Assembly (NCBI GenBank): GCA_036518955.1
Contig: DATDMG010000204.1
Coordinates: 1-8,829 of the forward strand
Length of the DNA: 8,829 nucleotides
Reading direction: 5' to 3'
From: DATDMG01 sp036518955
GTDB lineage: Bacteria; Actinomycetota; Actinomycetes; Actinomycetales; Kineosporiaceae
The translations under genes were made by a program, and so were the position numbers. The notes under the pieces are model-generated. The model saw only the letters and a program-made list of their open reading frames with translations, ran no database searches and had not been told where the DNA came from. Positions 1-6,802 of the stretch are shown piece after piece (position 1 is the stretch's first letter; each line of letters begins with the position of its first letter).

Positions 1-1331
1 GGACGCAGCGGGCCGGCTGGCCGGAGTCGGCGCACCTGCGCGGCCAGATCCGCGCCGAGCTCGAGGCCGCCGGGCTGACGACGGCCCGGTCCGCGGGCCG
101 TCACTACGCCGATCGAGACGTCGTCCACGAGGACCGCTCCAGCCCCTGGAGCGGCCGGGTGCACCTCGGCCTGCCCGCGGTCCGCTCGACGCACCAGGCC
201 ATGGACCAGATCTTGCCGATGATGCTGCTCGACGCGCTGCTCCGGCAGGCCGACGCCCGGGCGGCGGTCGTTGCCGCCACCGGTGGGGAGCCGACCGGCC
301 TGGTCGAGCTCGCCGCCGGCCGGATCGAGCCGGTGGACGCCCGGACGGTCCGCTGGCACGCGCGGCTGGCAGGGCTCGTGCCAGCGGACGACGGGATCGA
401 CGTCGTCGACATCCCCCAGGGAGAGCTGGAGGCTCTGGTGGCAGGCCTGTGGCCGCTGGTCGACATCCGGGAGGGGGACCAGTGCGCCGCGCTGCCCGGA
501 ATGGATCTGATGCTCACCGGCGGCGGACCCGGCACCGGCCGCTGGGTGCTGTCGGAGTGCCACGACGACAGCAGCAGCGCGATCGGCGGCGTCACCAGCC
601 GGGTGCAGCCCGGCCGGGGCCGCGAGTTCGACCGCTTCGGCGCCGAGGTCTCGCAGTGGCTGGACACCGACCGGATGGCGACCGTCCTGGGCCGGCGGCG
701 CAGCCGGCACGTGACACCGGAGCTGCCCGGGCTGACCGTGGAGCTGTCCGGGATCTCCACCAAGCCAGCCGGCGAGGTGGCCCCGGCGGCCGAGGTCCTG
801 GTCACCTCGGACGGTGCCGCGATCGAACACGCCGGGCGGCGGTACCAGCTCTACCCTGGCGACGTCGCGAGCCCGTTGTTCCGTGCGCTGTCGTTGCCGT
901 GCCTGGTCCCGGTCCCGTTCGCGACCGGCCGCCGGTACACGCCTCGCGTGGTCGTCGGCGACGTCGTCGTGCAGCGCCGCCGGTGGGTCGTCGACCTCCG
1001 TGACGAGCCGGACCGCCCACCGGCCGGCCCGGCCAGGATCGGTTCCGTGCTCGACACCCTGACCCGGCACCGCGTGCCGGCCCGGTTCTTCCTGCGGCAC
1101 CCGGACGAACCGAAGCCGCTGCTCGTCGACGTCCGGGATCCGCTGTGCCGGGCCGAGCTGGGCCGGCTGCGCCCCGACCGCCTGATCTGCACCGAGGTGC
1201 TCCCCGACCTGGACGACACCTGGTGGCGCGGCGTCGGCCCGCAGGTCTGTGAGCTGCGGATCCCGGTCTTCCTCCGCTGGGACGACCGGTGGCCGGACAG
1301 CGCCCGGCCGCACTCACGGATCGCACCATGA
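1..1331 (+). CDS. LanB-type lantibiotic dehydratase / PEARL-like protein, C-terminal part (5' end outside window)
   Basis: The frame is open from base 3, with no stop before 1329, so this is the last 442 residues of a longer protein rather than a gene starting at the internal GTG at 159. Residues 34-44 (HYADRDVVHED) match the conserved RDVVYEE-type stretch of the LanB glutamylation domain. Near the end, a PRVVVGDVVVQRRRWVV segment, FFLRHPDEPKPLLVDVRDPL and a final LPDLDDTWW...CELR match the closing part of that domain. In the family this domain binds aminoacyl-tRNA. In true lantibiotic dehydratases it glutamylates Ser/Thr, and an elimination (SpaB_C) domain follows. Here the protein stops without that domain, as in split LanB enzymes and in PEARLs, which add amino acids to the C-terminus of a scaffold peptide. 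The next gene starts inside its stop codon (ATGA). Family call is firm; the exact reaction is inference. Confidence 0.85.
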   Translation, partial: TQRAGWPESAHLRGQIRAELEAAGLTTARSAGRHYADRDVVHEDRSSPWSGRVHLGLPAVRSTHQAMDQILPMMLLDALLRQADARAAVVAATGGEPTGLVELAAGRIEPVDARTVRWHARLAGLVPADDGIDVVDIPQGELEALVAGLWPLVDIREGDQCAALPGMDLMLTGGGPGTGRWVLSECHDDSSSAIGGVTSRVQPGRGREFDRFGAEVSQWLDTDRMATVLGRRRSRHVTPELPGLTVELSGISTKPAGEVAPAAEVLVTSDGAAIEHAGRRYQLYPGDVASPLFRALSLPCLVPVPFATGRRYTPRVVVGDVVVQRRRWVVDLRDEPDRPPAGPARIGSVLDTLTRHRVPARFFLRHPDEPKPLLVDVRDPLCRAELGRLRPDRLICTEVLPDLDDTWWRGVGPQVCELRIPVFLRWDDRWPDSARPHSRIAP

Positions 1332-2623
1332 TGATCGTCGCGGCCGACCACGGAGTTCGCCGGACCCGCCGGTACGGGCCGGAGGAGCCGATGGTGGCGG
1401 AGTCGACCACCTGGCGGGGGATGTGCGTGCAGTCCACCACCGCGGACGGCGCCGAGAACGCCTTCGCCGACGACGCGGACCTGCTCGCCCACCTCCCCGG
1501 GCTGAGCCCGGATGCCGTGGACGCCGCCCGGAGCGTGCTGGCGCCGCAGGCGGCCCCGCTGACCCATGCCGACGACGCACCGCCGGACGGTTGGGCCGCG
1601 CCCCTCGCCCGGCGTCACCGGGTCCGGCTGGTCTGCGCCGATTACCGGCAGCGGGTGGCGGTCGGCAGCATGACGCGGCTCACCCTCGACCTGCGGGCGG
1701 CCAGCACGATCGAGGTGATCGCCCTCGACGACCAGGCGTCAGCTCAGGTCGTCCAGTGGCTCCCGGGCGATCCCGAGGGGAGCGCGGAACGGGTCGAGGA
1801 CGCCGCCGAGGCGGTGCGACGCCTCGCCGGGCTCCCGGTCGCCGACCTGCCCGCGACCCGGTGCGACGTCGTCCTCGACGCGGGTCAGGCAGGGCCGCTG
1901 TTCCACGAACTGATCGGTCATCCGCTGGAGGCGGACGTGGTCCGGGCCGGCACGAGCTACCTGGCGCGCCGGGGAGCCGAGCACGTCGCGCCGTCGTGGC
2001 TCGTGGTGAGCGACGGCCCGGCGCCCGCCGGGGAGGGCCTCACCGCCGGGGTCGACGACGAGGGGACACCGATCACGCCCACCACGCTGATCGAGGGCGG
2101 CCGGGTCGCCGGGCACCTGCACGACCGCCTTACCGCGGCCGGCCGGCCGCGGTGTTCGGCAGGTCCGGACGCCGGCGTGCCCGACCGCCCGGGAGGGGCG
2201 GGCACCGGCCACGGCCGACGGCTCGACTACCGCCACCCCGTCGTCCCGCGGATGTGGCACACCCGGGCCGAGATCGTCGGAGCCGACCCGGAGGAGCCCG
2301 ACGGAGCCGTTCGTCTGCACGTGCGCGGGCTGCAGCTGGGTTGGATGAACCTGCTCACCGGCGACGTGGAGTTCCGCTGCGCGACCGGCCTGCTCGACGC
2401 GGGCGGCGGGCCGGTGGGCCGTACCGGGCCGTTCACCTTCTCCGGCAACGCGCTGACCCTGCTCGGCGCGTTGCGGCCGGGGCCGGGCGCCGTCCGGGGC
2501 GGCGGCCGGGCGAGCCGGGGGTGCGGCAAGCTCGGCCAGTATCCGCTCGTCACGACCTTCGCCAACGGTGGTCTCTGGCTCCCGGGAGGTGTTGTGGATG
2601 TCCGTGGCGACCGAGGCCGGTGA
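1328..2623 (+). CDS. TldD-like metallopeptidase
   Basis: Member of the TldD/PmbA (TldD/TldE) family. In known cases these form a zinc-dependent heterodimer that cleaves unfolded or modified peptides, for example in microcin B17 maturation. The signature is clear: GPLFHELIGHPLEAD holds the HExxxH zinc motif (H172, E173, H177 counted from the Met at 1391). It is followed by DDEGTP and LIEGGRVAGHLHDR near 222-246, GHGRRLDY and PRMWHT near 274-291, and a C-terminal CGKLGQ (C378) where the family has its third metal ligand. The ATG at 1328 overlaps the upstream stop (ATGA) and gives 431 residues. The in-frame ATG at 1391 has a far better ribosome site (GGAGGAG at 1381) and gives 410, but may shorten the N-terminal domain. 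Both are shorter than the usual roughly 480. A Gly/Pro/Arg-rich stretch (about 250-275) looks inserted between the DDEGTP region and the GRR motif. It overlaps the TldE-like gene by 26 bases. Confidence 0.88.
   Translation: MMIVAADHGVRRTRRYGPEEPMVAESTTWRGMCVQSTTADGAENAFADDADLLAHLPGLSPDAVDAARSVLAPQAAPLTHADDAPPDGWAAPLARRHRVRLVCADYRQRVAVGSMTRLTLDLRAASTIEVIALDDQASAQVVQWLPGDPEGSAERVEDAAEAVRRLAGLPVADLPATRCDVVLDAGQAGPLFHELIGHPLEADVVRAGTSYLARRGAEHVAPSWLVVSDGPAPAGEGLTAGVDDEGTPITPTTLIEGGRVAGHLHDRLTAAGRPRCSAGPDAGVPDRPGGAGTGHGRRLDYRHPVVPRMWHTRAEIVGADPEEPDGAVRLHVRGLQLGWMNLLTGDVEFRCATGLLDAGGGPVGRTGPFTFSGNALTLLGALRPGPGAVRGGGRASRGCGKLGQYPLVTTFANGGLWLPGGVVDVRGDRGR
1381..1387 (+). promoter_or_regulatory. Ribosome binding site for alternative TldD start at 1391
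   Basis: GGAGGAG lies 3 bases before an in-frame ATG at 1391 (5 from the GGAGG core). The upstream ATG at 1328 has no comparable Shine-Dalgarno and would rely on coupling to the LanB stop codon. The two cues disagree, so the true start is open. Confidence 0.5.
2584..2591 (+). promoter_or_regulatory. Ribosome binding site for TldE-like gene
   Basis: GGGAGGTG sits 6 bases before the ATG at 2598, inside the end of the TldD-like gene. It favours this ATG over the in-frame GTG at 2568. Confidence 0.65.
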
Positions 2624-3707
2624 GCCGGTCGCCGCCACCGTCGAGGAGCACCGGGTCACGGTGAGTCTGGTGTGCTCCGGCGTCCCTCGGGGAGCCCAGA
2701 TCCGGCGGCAGGTGGACGTCGTCCGGCTGCACCGCTCGGCGGGGCGCGTCACCCGGTCCGAGCGCGTCCCGGCCACCGCGCTCCCGCTGCTCGTGGCGGG
2801 ATCACAGGACGTCGCCGGCCAGGTCGCGGACAGCCTCTTCGGCGATCCGACGATCCGTTTCGCGGCCGGCCACGGCACTCTCCGATGGCAGAGCGCGGCG
2901 ATCACCATGACCCGCCGGCCGCGCGCGATCGTGCGGCTGGAGACCAGCGCCGGGCCCGCGCTGGTCGGCGGGTACGGGACGGTGGCCGACGTCCTGCGGG
3001 ACCGCGTGGACGACTGGGCCCGGTTGCTCGCCGAGCCCCTGCTGCCCCGGGACCGGGCCCCGGGCGCGTGGCCGAGGCTGCCGATCGTGGTGCGGCCCCC
3101 CGTGGCGGCGGCCCTCCTGGTCGGGGTGCGCTGGGTGCTCGGGTCGCCGGCGGCGTCCCGGCTCGACCAGCGGCGCGTGCTGCCACGCCTGACGCTCACC
3201 GACCGTCCCCTGGCGCACGACGTGGGGGAACCCGATGACGCGGGGCAACCCGCGATGCCGTGGGACCTGGTGCGAGGCGGTGTGGTGGCGACAGCGCCAC
3301 GGGACGGGCCGACGGGTCTGCCGGCCGGCCGCGTGGTGTGGCATCACGACGAGCGCCGGCCGGTGTCGGCCAGGGTCTTCGACCTGGAGCTCGCCGGCCC
3401 TCCCGGGTGGCCGGACGCGGACCCGCAGGAGGAGGCGCTGGAGCTGGTCGAGTGCGTGGAGCGAGTGCGGACCTACCAGCCCGACGGCTGGATGCGGCTG
3501 GTCTGCGTCGCCCGGGTGCATCCCGGCGGCCGCCCCTTCCTGGTCGGCGTCACCGGCCGGCCGCTGTCGTTGCTGCGCGCCGTCGTCGGCGCCACCGGCG
3601 AGGCGACGTCGCTGCACACCGAGCACAGCGTGCGGACGCCATCACTCGTGCTGCCCAGCGCCCAGTCCTTGGAGAGGAGTACGGATGCCCAGCTCACGTC
3701 ACTCTGA
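2598..3707 (+). CDS. TldE/PmbA-like partner of the TldD-like peptidase
   Basis: A 369-residue protein directly after, and overlapping, the TldD-like gene. The best landmark is LTLTDRPLAHDVGEPDDAG (residues 198-216), followed by WDLVRGGVV. This matches the TldE/PmbA pattern in which a Leu-rich strand with D-x-P is followed by the D(D/E)xGxP turn and a variable/Gly segment. VVRPPVAAALL (164-174) matches the preceding helix where the family has a P-x-A-A-x-L pattern. There is no HExxxH, as expected: in known pairs TldE lacks the zinc site and helps bind or thread the substrate. It is short for the family (PmbA is about 450) and divergent, so recognition rests on the motif plus position next to TldD. 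The ATG at 2598 is chosen for its GGGAGGTG site. The end overlaps the next gene by 23 bases. Confidence 0.78.
   Translation: MSVATEAGEPVAATVEEHRVTVSLVCSGVPRGAQIRRQVDVVRLHRSAGRVTRSERVPATALPLLVAGSQDVAGQVADSLFGDPTIRFAAGHGTLRWQSAAITMTRRPRAIVRLETSAGPALVGGYGTVADVLRDRVDDWARLLAEPLLPRDRAPGAWPRLPIVVRPPVAAALLVGVRWVLGSPAASRLDQRRVLPRLTLTDRPLAHDVGEPDDAGQPAMPWDLVRGGVVATAPRDGPTGLPAGRVVWHHDERRPVSARVFDLELAGPPGWPDADPQEEALELVECVERVRTYQPDGWMRLVCVARVHPGGRPFLVGVTGRPLSLLRAVVGATGEATSLHTEHSVRTPSLVLPSAQSLERSTDAQLTSL
3671..3679 (+). promoter_or_regulatory. Ribosome binding site for FAD oxidase gene
   Basis: GGAGAGGAG lies 5 bases before the ATG at 3685, inside the 3' end of the TldE-like gene. It fixes the start there although the frame is open upstream to 3235. 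The nucleotide-binding strand begins about 10 residues after this Met, as usual for the family. Confidence 0.75.
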
Positions 3708-4809
3708 CCGCGTCGACCTGGTCCTGGTGGGAGGTGGTCTGGTCGGGGCCTGCCTCGCCGAGGAACTGGCGCACGGCGGGGCCCGGGTGGTCGTCCTCGA
3801 CGCCGGCGACCGGCCCGGGCACGCCACCGGCCGGGCCGCGGGGGTAGCGGTGCCGTCCCTGCGGTACGCCACCGACGAGACCTTCCACCCCTGGCTCACG
3901 CTGGCCCGGTCGGCCCTGGTCGACGACATCGCCCGCCTCGAACCGATCCACGGCCGCTTCAGCCTCGCCCAGCCCGTGCTGCGGCTGCTCCTGCCGCAGG
4001 ACGTCGAGGCACTGCCCGAGGGTCCGGCCCGGCAGGCCGCCGGGGTGCCCGCGTCGGACGCCGAACTCGCCCAGCTCGCGCCTGGCCTGCAGGTGCGCGG
4101 GGACGAGCAGCCGTACCTGCTGCCGGACGGCCTCAGCGTGAACGGCCCCGCCTACCTGCAGGCAGCGCAGGCGGCCGCCCTCCGGGCGGGGGTGACCTGG
4201 TCGCAGGGGCGGCAGGTCGTCTCCCTCGACGAGACCGCGGACGGCGTCGTCGTGCACTGCGCCGACGGCACGGCCGTCAGCGCGGACCGCGTGGTGGTGA
4301 CGGCCGGCGCCTGGACCGGAACGCTCACCGGGCTGCCCATCCGTCCCCAACGGGGGCAGCTGGTGCTGCTGGAGGCACCGGAGGTCACTCTGGGGTGCAT
4401 CGTCTCGGGGCGGCTGTACGTGGCGCCCCTGCCGAACGGTGGCCTGCTCGTCGGGGCCACCGAGGAGGAGGCGGGGTTCGACGAGCGTTGCACCGCGGGC
4501 TCGGTCGCCGGCGTCCTGGCCTACGCGCTGCGCAGGTTCCCGGGACTGGCGTCGGCGACCGTCGTCGAGCCGCGGGCCGGGCTGCGCCCGGTATCCGACA
4601 CGGGCCGCCCGATCGTCGGCCGGGTGCCCGGCCGGCAACGGGTGTACCTCGCGGCAGGGCATGCCGGGCACGGCCTGATCTCCGCCCGGGCGACAGCGCG
4701 GGGGGCGGTCGCCGGTCTGCTGCACGGCGACTGGGACCAGGTGCCCGACGACTTCTGCCCGCGGGCAGCGGCTCCGGTCACCGCTGCCGCGGCGGGCCGG
4801 GCGAGCTGA
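3685..4809 (+). CDS. FAD-dependent amine oxidase, glycine oxidase / D-amino acid oxidase (DAO) family
   Basis: A 374-residue soluble flavoprotein of normal length for the DAO family (glycine oxidase ThiO, DadA and relatives). These oxidise the alpha-amine of an amino acid to an imine and pass electrons to oxygen. The N-terminus has the Rossmann dinucleotide site DLVLVGGGLVGACLAEEL (GxGxxG at 16-21), ending with an acidic residue in VVVLDAGD (D39). Middle landmarks are VVVTAGAWT (204-211) and PQRGQLVLLE (221-230). The C-terminal part has LYVAPLPNGGLLVGATEEEAGFD, EPRAGLRPVSDTGRPIVG and AAGHAGHGLISARATARG (323-340), typical of ThiO-like oxidases, with R302 or a nearby Arg as a likely carboxylate contact. 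No signal peptide is seen. In this operon its substrate may be a residue attached to a scaffold peptide or a released amino acid; that is inference. The VOC gene follows after 10 bases. Confidence 0.9.
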   Translation: MPSSRHSDRVDLVLVGGGLVGACLAEELAHGGARVVVLDAGDRPGHATGRAAGVAVPSLRYATDETFHPWLTLARSALVDDIARLEPIHGRFSLAQPVLRLLLPQDVEALPEGPARQAAGVPASDAELAQLAPGLQVRGDEQPYLLPDGLSVNGPAYLQAAQAAALRAGVTWSQGRQVVSLDETADGVVVHCADGTAVSADRVVVTAGAWTGTLTGLPIRPQRGQLVLLEAPEVTLGCIVSGRLYVAPLPNGGLLVGATEEEAGFDERCTAGSVAGVLAYALRRFPGLASATVVEPRAGLRPVSDTGRPIVGRVPGRQRVYLAAGHAGHGLISARATARGAVAGLLHGDWDQVPDDFCPRAAAPVTAAAAGRAS

Positions 4810-4819
4810 GGAGACGGTA

Positions 4820-5482
4820 GTGGGGATCGACCACGTGATCATCGGGGCACGCCGGATCGACAGCATCCGGGACGTGCTGTGGCACGAGCACGGGTTCGCC
4901 GTCATCCAGGGCAGCACCCATCCGGACGGCACCCAGGGCTGGCTCGTCCCGTTCGACACCCCGGACGTCCAGTACCTGGAGGTGCTCACCGTCGGTAACG
5001 CCGAGACCCTCGCCGGAAGCACCTTCGGCCAGCAGTTCCTGGAGCGGACGGCGGACGGTCCGGCCTTCCTCAACTGGGCCGTGCTCTCGGCGGACATCGA
5101 CGGCGACGCCGCCCGGCTGCAGTCTCTCACCGGGATCGATCCGGGACTGGCCCGGGGCGAATCGGTGCGCGCCGACGGCCGGCGGTTCCCCTGGGCGGAG
5201 GCGGGGTTCGAGCAGTCGTGGAACTGTCCGTCCCGGCCGTTCTTCCTGCAGTACGGCAACCCGGCCGACCGCTCGGCCCGGGTGCCCGGTGACCTCGACC
5301 GTGCGGGGCATCGGGTGGTGCCCCGCCACTTCAGCGCGGTCTCGGTGGCCAGCGCGTCGCCGGACCTCGCCGACTGGTGGCGGCCGTACCACCTCCCGGT
5401 GACCGTGGAGCCGGCCGAGTACGAGGCCGTACGGTCGGTGCGGGTGCGCGTCGCCGACGGCGACGTCGACGTGGTGCTCTGA
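4820..5482 (+). CDS. Glyoxalase-like (VOC superfamily) domain protein
   Basis: A 220-residue protein starting at GTG with a good GAGGAGA site at 4808-4814. The opening MGIDHVIIGARRIDSIRDVL, then GFAVIQGSTHPDGTQGW (about 26-42), VPFDTPDVQYLEVLTV (43-58) and later WAVLSADID and PFFLQYGNPADR (140-151) fit the Glyoxalase_3 type of the vicinal oxygen chelate fold: a first His (H5), an HPxGT turn and a Glu in YLE (E54). VOC proteins bind a metal and act as isomerases, dioxygenases or lyases, or simply bind a small molecule; the sequence does not say which. It sits between two flavoenzyme genes, and its stop shares one base with the next ATG (TGATG), so it is probably part of the same pathway. It may process an oxidised or unstable intermediate (inference). 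Confidence 0.8.
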   Translation: MGIDHVIIGARRIDSIRDVLWHEHGFAVIQGSTHPDGTQGWLVPFDTPDVQYLEVLTVGNAETLAGSTFGQQFLERTADGPAFLNWAVLSADIDGDAARLQSLTGIDPGLARGESVRADGRRFPWAEAGFEQSWNCPSRPFFLQYGNPADRSARVPGDLDRAGHRVVPRHFSAVSVASASPDLADWWRPYHLPVTVEPAEYEAVRSVRVRVADGDVDVVL

Positions 5483-6735
5483 TGACACCGGACTGGGCCG
5501 GTCCCTGGGACGTCGTCGTGGTGGGGGGCCGGCTCGCGGGTGCGGTGACCGCGCACAGCCTCGCCCCGTACGCGGAGCGCGTGCTGATCGTGGAGCGCAG
5601 CCGGCCCGGCTCGTTCTGGCCGCAGCAGGTCACCTGGGACAGGCCCGGCAACCTGATCTGGGCCGACCTCGGCCTCACCGACACGGTGCACAGGTGCGGG
5701 GCGCCGAAGCAGCGGGGGCAGCAACGGTACACGCTCGGGGTGGGTGTCGGGTGCACGTTCCCCACCGACGACGAGCACTGCTACCGGATGAGCGTCTCGC
5801 GCGAGGTCCTCGACCCGGCGCTGGCCGCCCGGGCCGCGGCCTGGCCGGGCGTGCGGCTCCTGCAGCCGGCCCGCGTGACCGGAGCGATCATGGACGGCGG
5901 CCGGGTGACCGGCGTCCGGGTGCTGCATGACGGCGTGCAGGCCGAGGTGTCCGCCACGCTCGTCGTGTTCGCGGACGGCCGGCTCTCCCGCCACCCCGAG
6001 GAGATCGGCGCTCCGGCCTCGGTGACCGTGCCCTCGCCCTGGACCGCGCTGATCTCGTACTTCCGCGACCTGCCCCTGGCCCCCGACCGTGCCTGGTACG
6101 TCCGGCTGCCGGGCAGCATGCTCGTCGTCACGCCCACCGGCCCCGGCCAGTGGTGTGTCTCGGTGAGCATGCACGCAGGCCTGCTCCGGGAGCGGGACCG
6201 GCATCCGATCCAGGTCTACCGCGAGGTGATCGCCGCCGACCCGATCATCGGCCCGGCCGTGGCGGCGGGGACGGCGATCACGTCCGTCGGCGGCGCCGGC
6301 AAGATGCGCATGCACCGCCGGCCCATGACCGGCCCCGGCTGGTGCCTGGTCGGCGACAGCGGGCTCCATCTCGACCCGCTCTCCGCGCTGGGGGCGCACG
6401 CGGCGCTCACGACGGTCCGACTGCTCCGGGACCGGGTCGCCGATCTCGGCACGGTGAGTGCCGACCCGACCCGCTACGCGGATCTGAGTGACCGCCGTGA
6501 CGCGCTTCTGGCGAGGGAATGGGAGCACACCCGCCGCGTCATCAGCGCGTACCAACCGGGGCCGGAGGCGATGGAGCGGGTGCGTCACCTGGCCGGCGAC
6601 GAGGACGCGGTGCAGGCCGACGTGCGGGTTCAGATGGGCCTGCCGGCGCGCGGACCCCGGGGCGGTGCCGCCGGCACCCGGTCGGCCCCCCTCACCACCA
6701 CGGGCGCATCGCAGCGGCCCCGGGCACGGGGATGA
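5482..6735 (+). CDS. FAD-dependent monooxygenase / geranylgeranyl-reductase-like flavoprotein
   Basis: A 417-residue protein of the group A (p-hydroxybenzoate hydroxylase-like) flavoprotein fold, also seen in flavin halogenases and geranylgeranyl reductase-like enzymes. WDVVVVGGRLAGAVTAHSLA is the Rossmann site in its common GxRxxG variant (GGRLAG, 15-20), ending at VLIVERS (E38). VVFADGRLSR (161-170) is the ADG(R) flavin motif. GWCLVGDSGLHLDPLSALG (286-304) is the second FAD motif, GDxxxxxDP. I did not see the WxWxIP motif of tryptophan halogenases, so hydroxylation or another oxidation is more likely than halogenation. The C-terminal 30 residues are Gly/Arg/Pro-rich and probably disordered. 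The start ATG overlaps the upstream TGA by one base and has no clear Shine-Dalgarno, so re-initiation after the VOC gene is likely. This is the last gene of the operon. Confidence 0.83.
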   Translation: MTPDWAGPWDVVVVGGRLAGAVTAHSLAPYAERVLIVERSRPGSFWPQQVTWDRPGNLIWADLGLTDTVHRCGAPKQRGQQRYTLGVGVGCTFPTDDEHCYRMSVSREVLDPALAARAAAWPGVRLLQPARVTGAIMDGGRVTGVRVLHDGVQAEVSATLVVFADGRLSRHPEEIGAPASVTVPSPWTALISYFRDLPLAPDRAWYVRLPGSMLVVTPTGPGQWCVSVSMHAGLLRERDRHPIQVYREVIAADPIIGPAVAAGTAITSVGGAGKMRMHRRPMTGPGWCLVGDSGLHLDPLSALGAHAALTTVRLLRDRVADLGTVSADPTRYADLSDRRDALLAREWEHTRRVISAYQPGPEAMERVRHLAGDEDAVQADVRVQMGLPARGPRGGAAGTRSAPLTTTGASQRPRARG

Positions 6736-6802
6736 CCGCCGTCCGGCGGAGTAGGGGTACGTCCCCGGTACCACATCCTGGTGACGGCGCTGATGTCAGC
6801 GC
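6736..6802. terminator. Hairpin cluster between convergent genes, probable bidirectional terminator
   Basis: Three inverted repeats lie in the gap between the flavoprotein stop (6735) and the end of the minus-strand AraC gene (6796). They are CCGCCG-TC-CGGCGG at 6736-6749, starting one base after the stop; GGGG-TACGT-CCCC at 6754-6766; and GCGCTGA-TG-TCAGCGC at 6787-6802, which covers the AraC stop codon. There is no T-run on either side, so this would be the hairpin-only type common in GC-rich actinomycetes. The pairings are visible; termination itself is inferred from their placement. Confidence 0.5.

Noticed and set aside
159..1331. LanB-like protein starting at GTG 159 as a complete 390-residue gene
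   Set aside because: The same frame is open to the left edge, and the residues before 159 contain the conserved RDVVHED stretch, so the gene is cut by the window.
1249..2664. 471-residue plus-strand frame overlapping the TldD-like gene
   Set aside because: Arg/Gly/Pro-rich shadow of the TldD-like coding frame with no motif of its own.
1739..3199. 486-residue minus-strand frame
   Set aside because: Antisense to the TldD/TldE pair; Arg/Ser/Thr-rich composition and no domain.
5482..6735. Flavin-dependent tryptophan halogenase
   Set aside because: The fold family is related, but I could not find the WxWxIP motif or the usual catalytic Lys context, and the length is short for a halogenase.
3694..6774. 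1026-residue open frame on the minus strand
   Set aside because: It lies antisense to three well-recognised genes, has low-complexity Arg/Gly/Pro/His composition and no recognisable domain; long antisense frames are expected in such GC-rich coding DNA.
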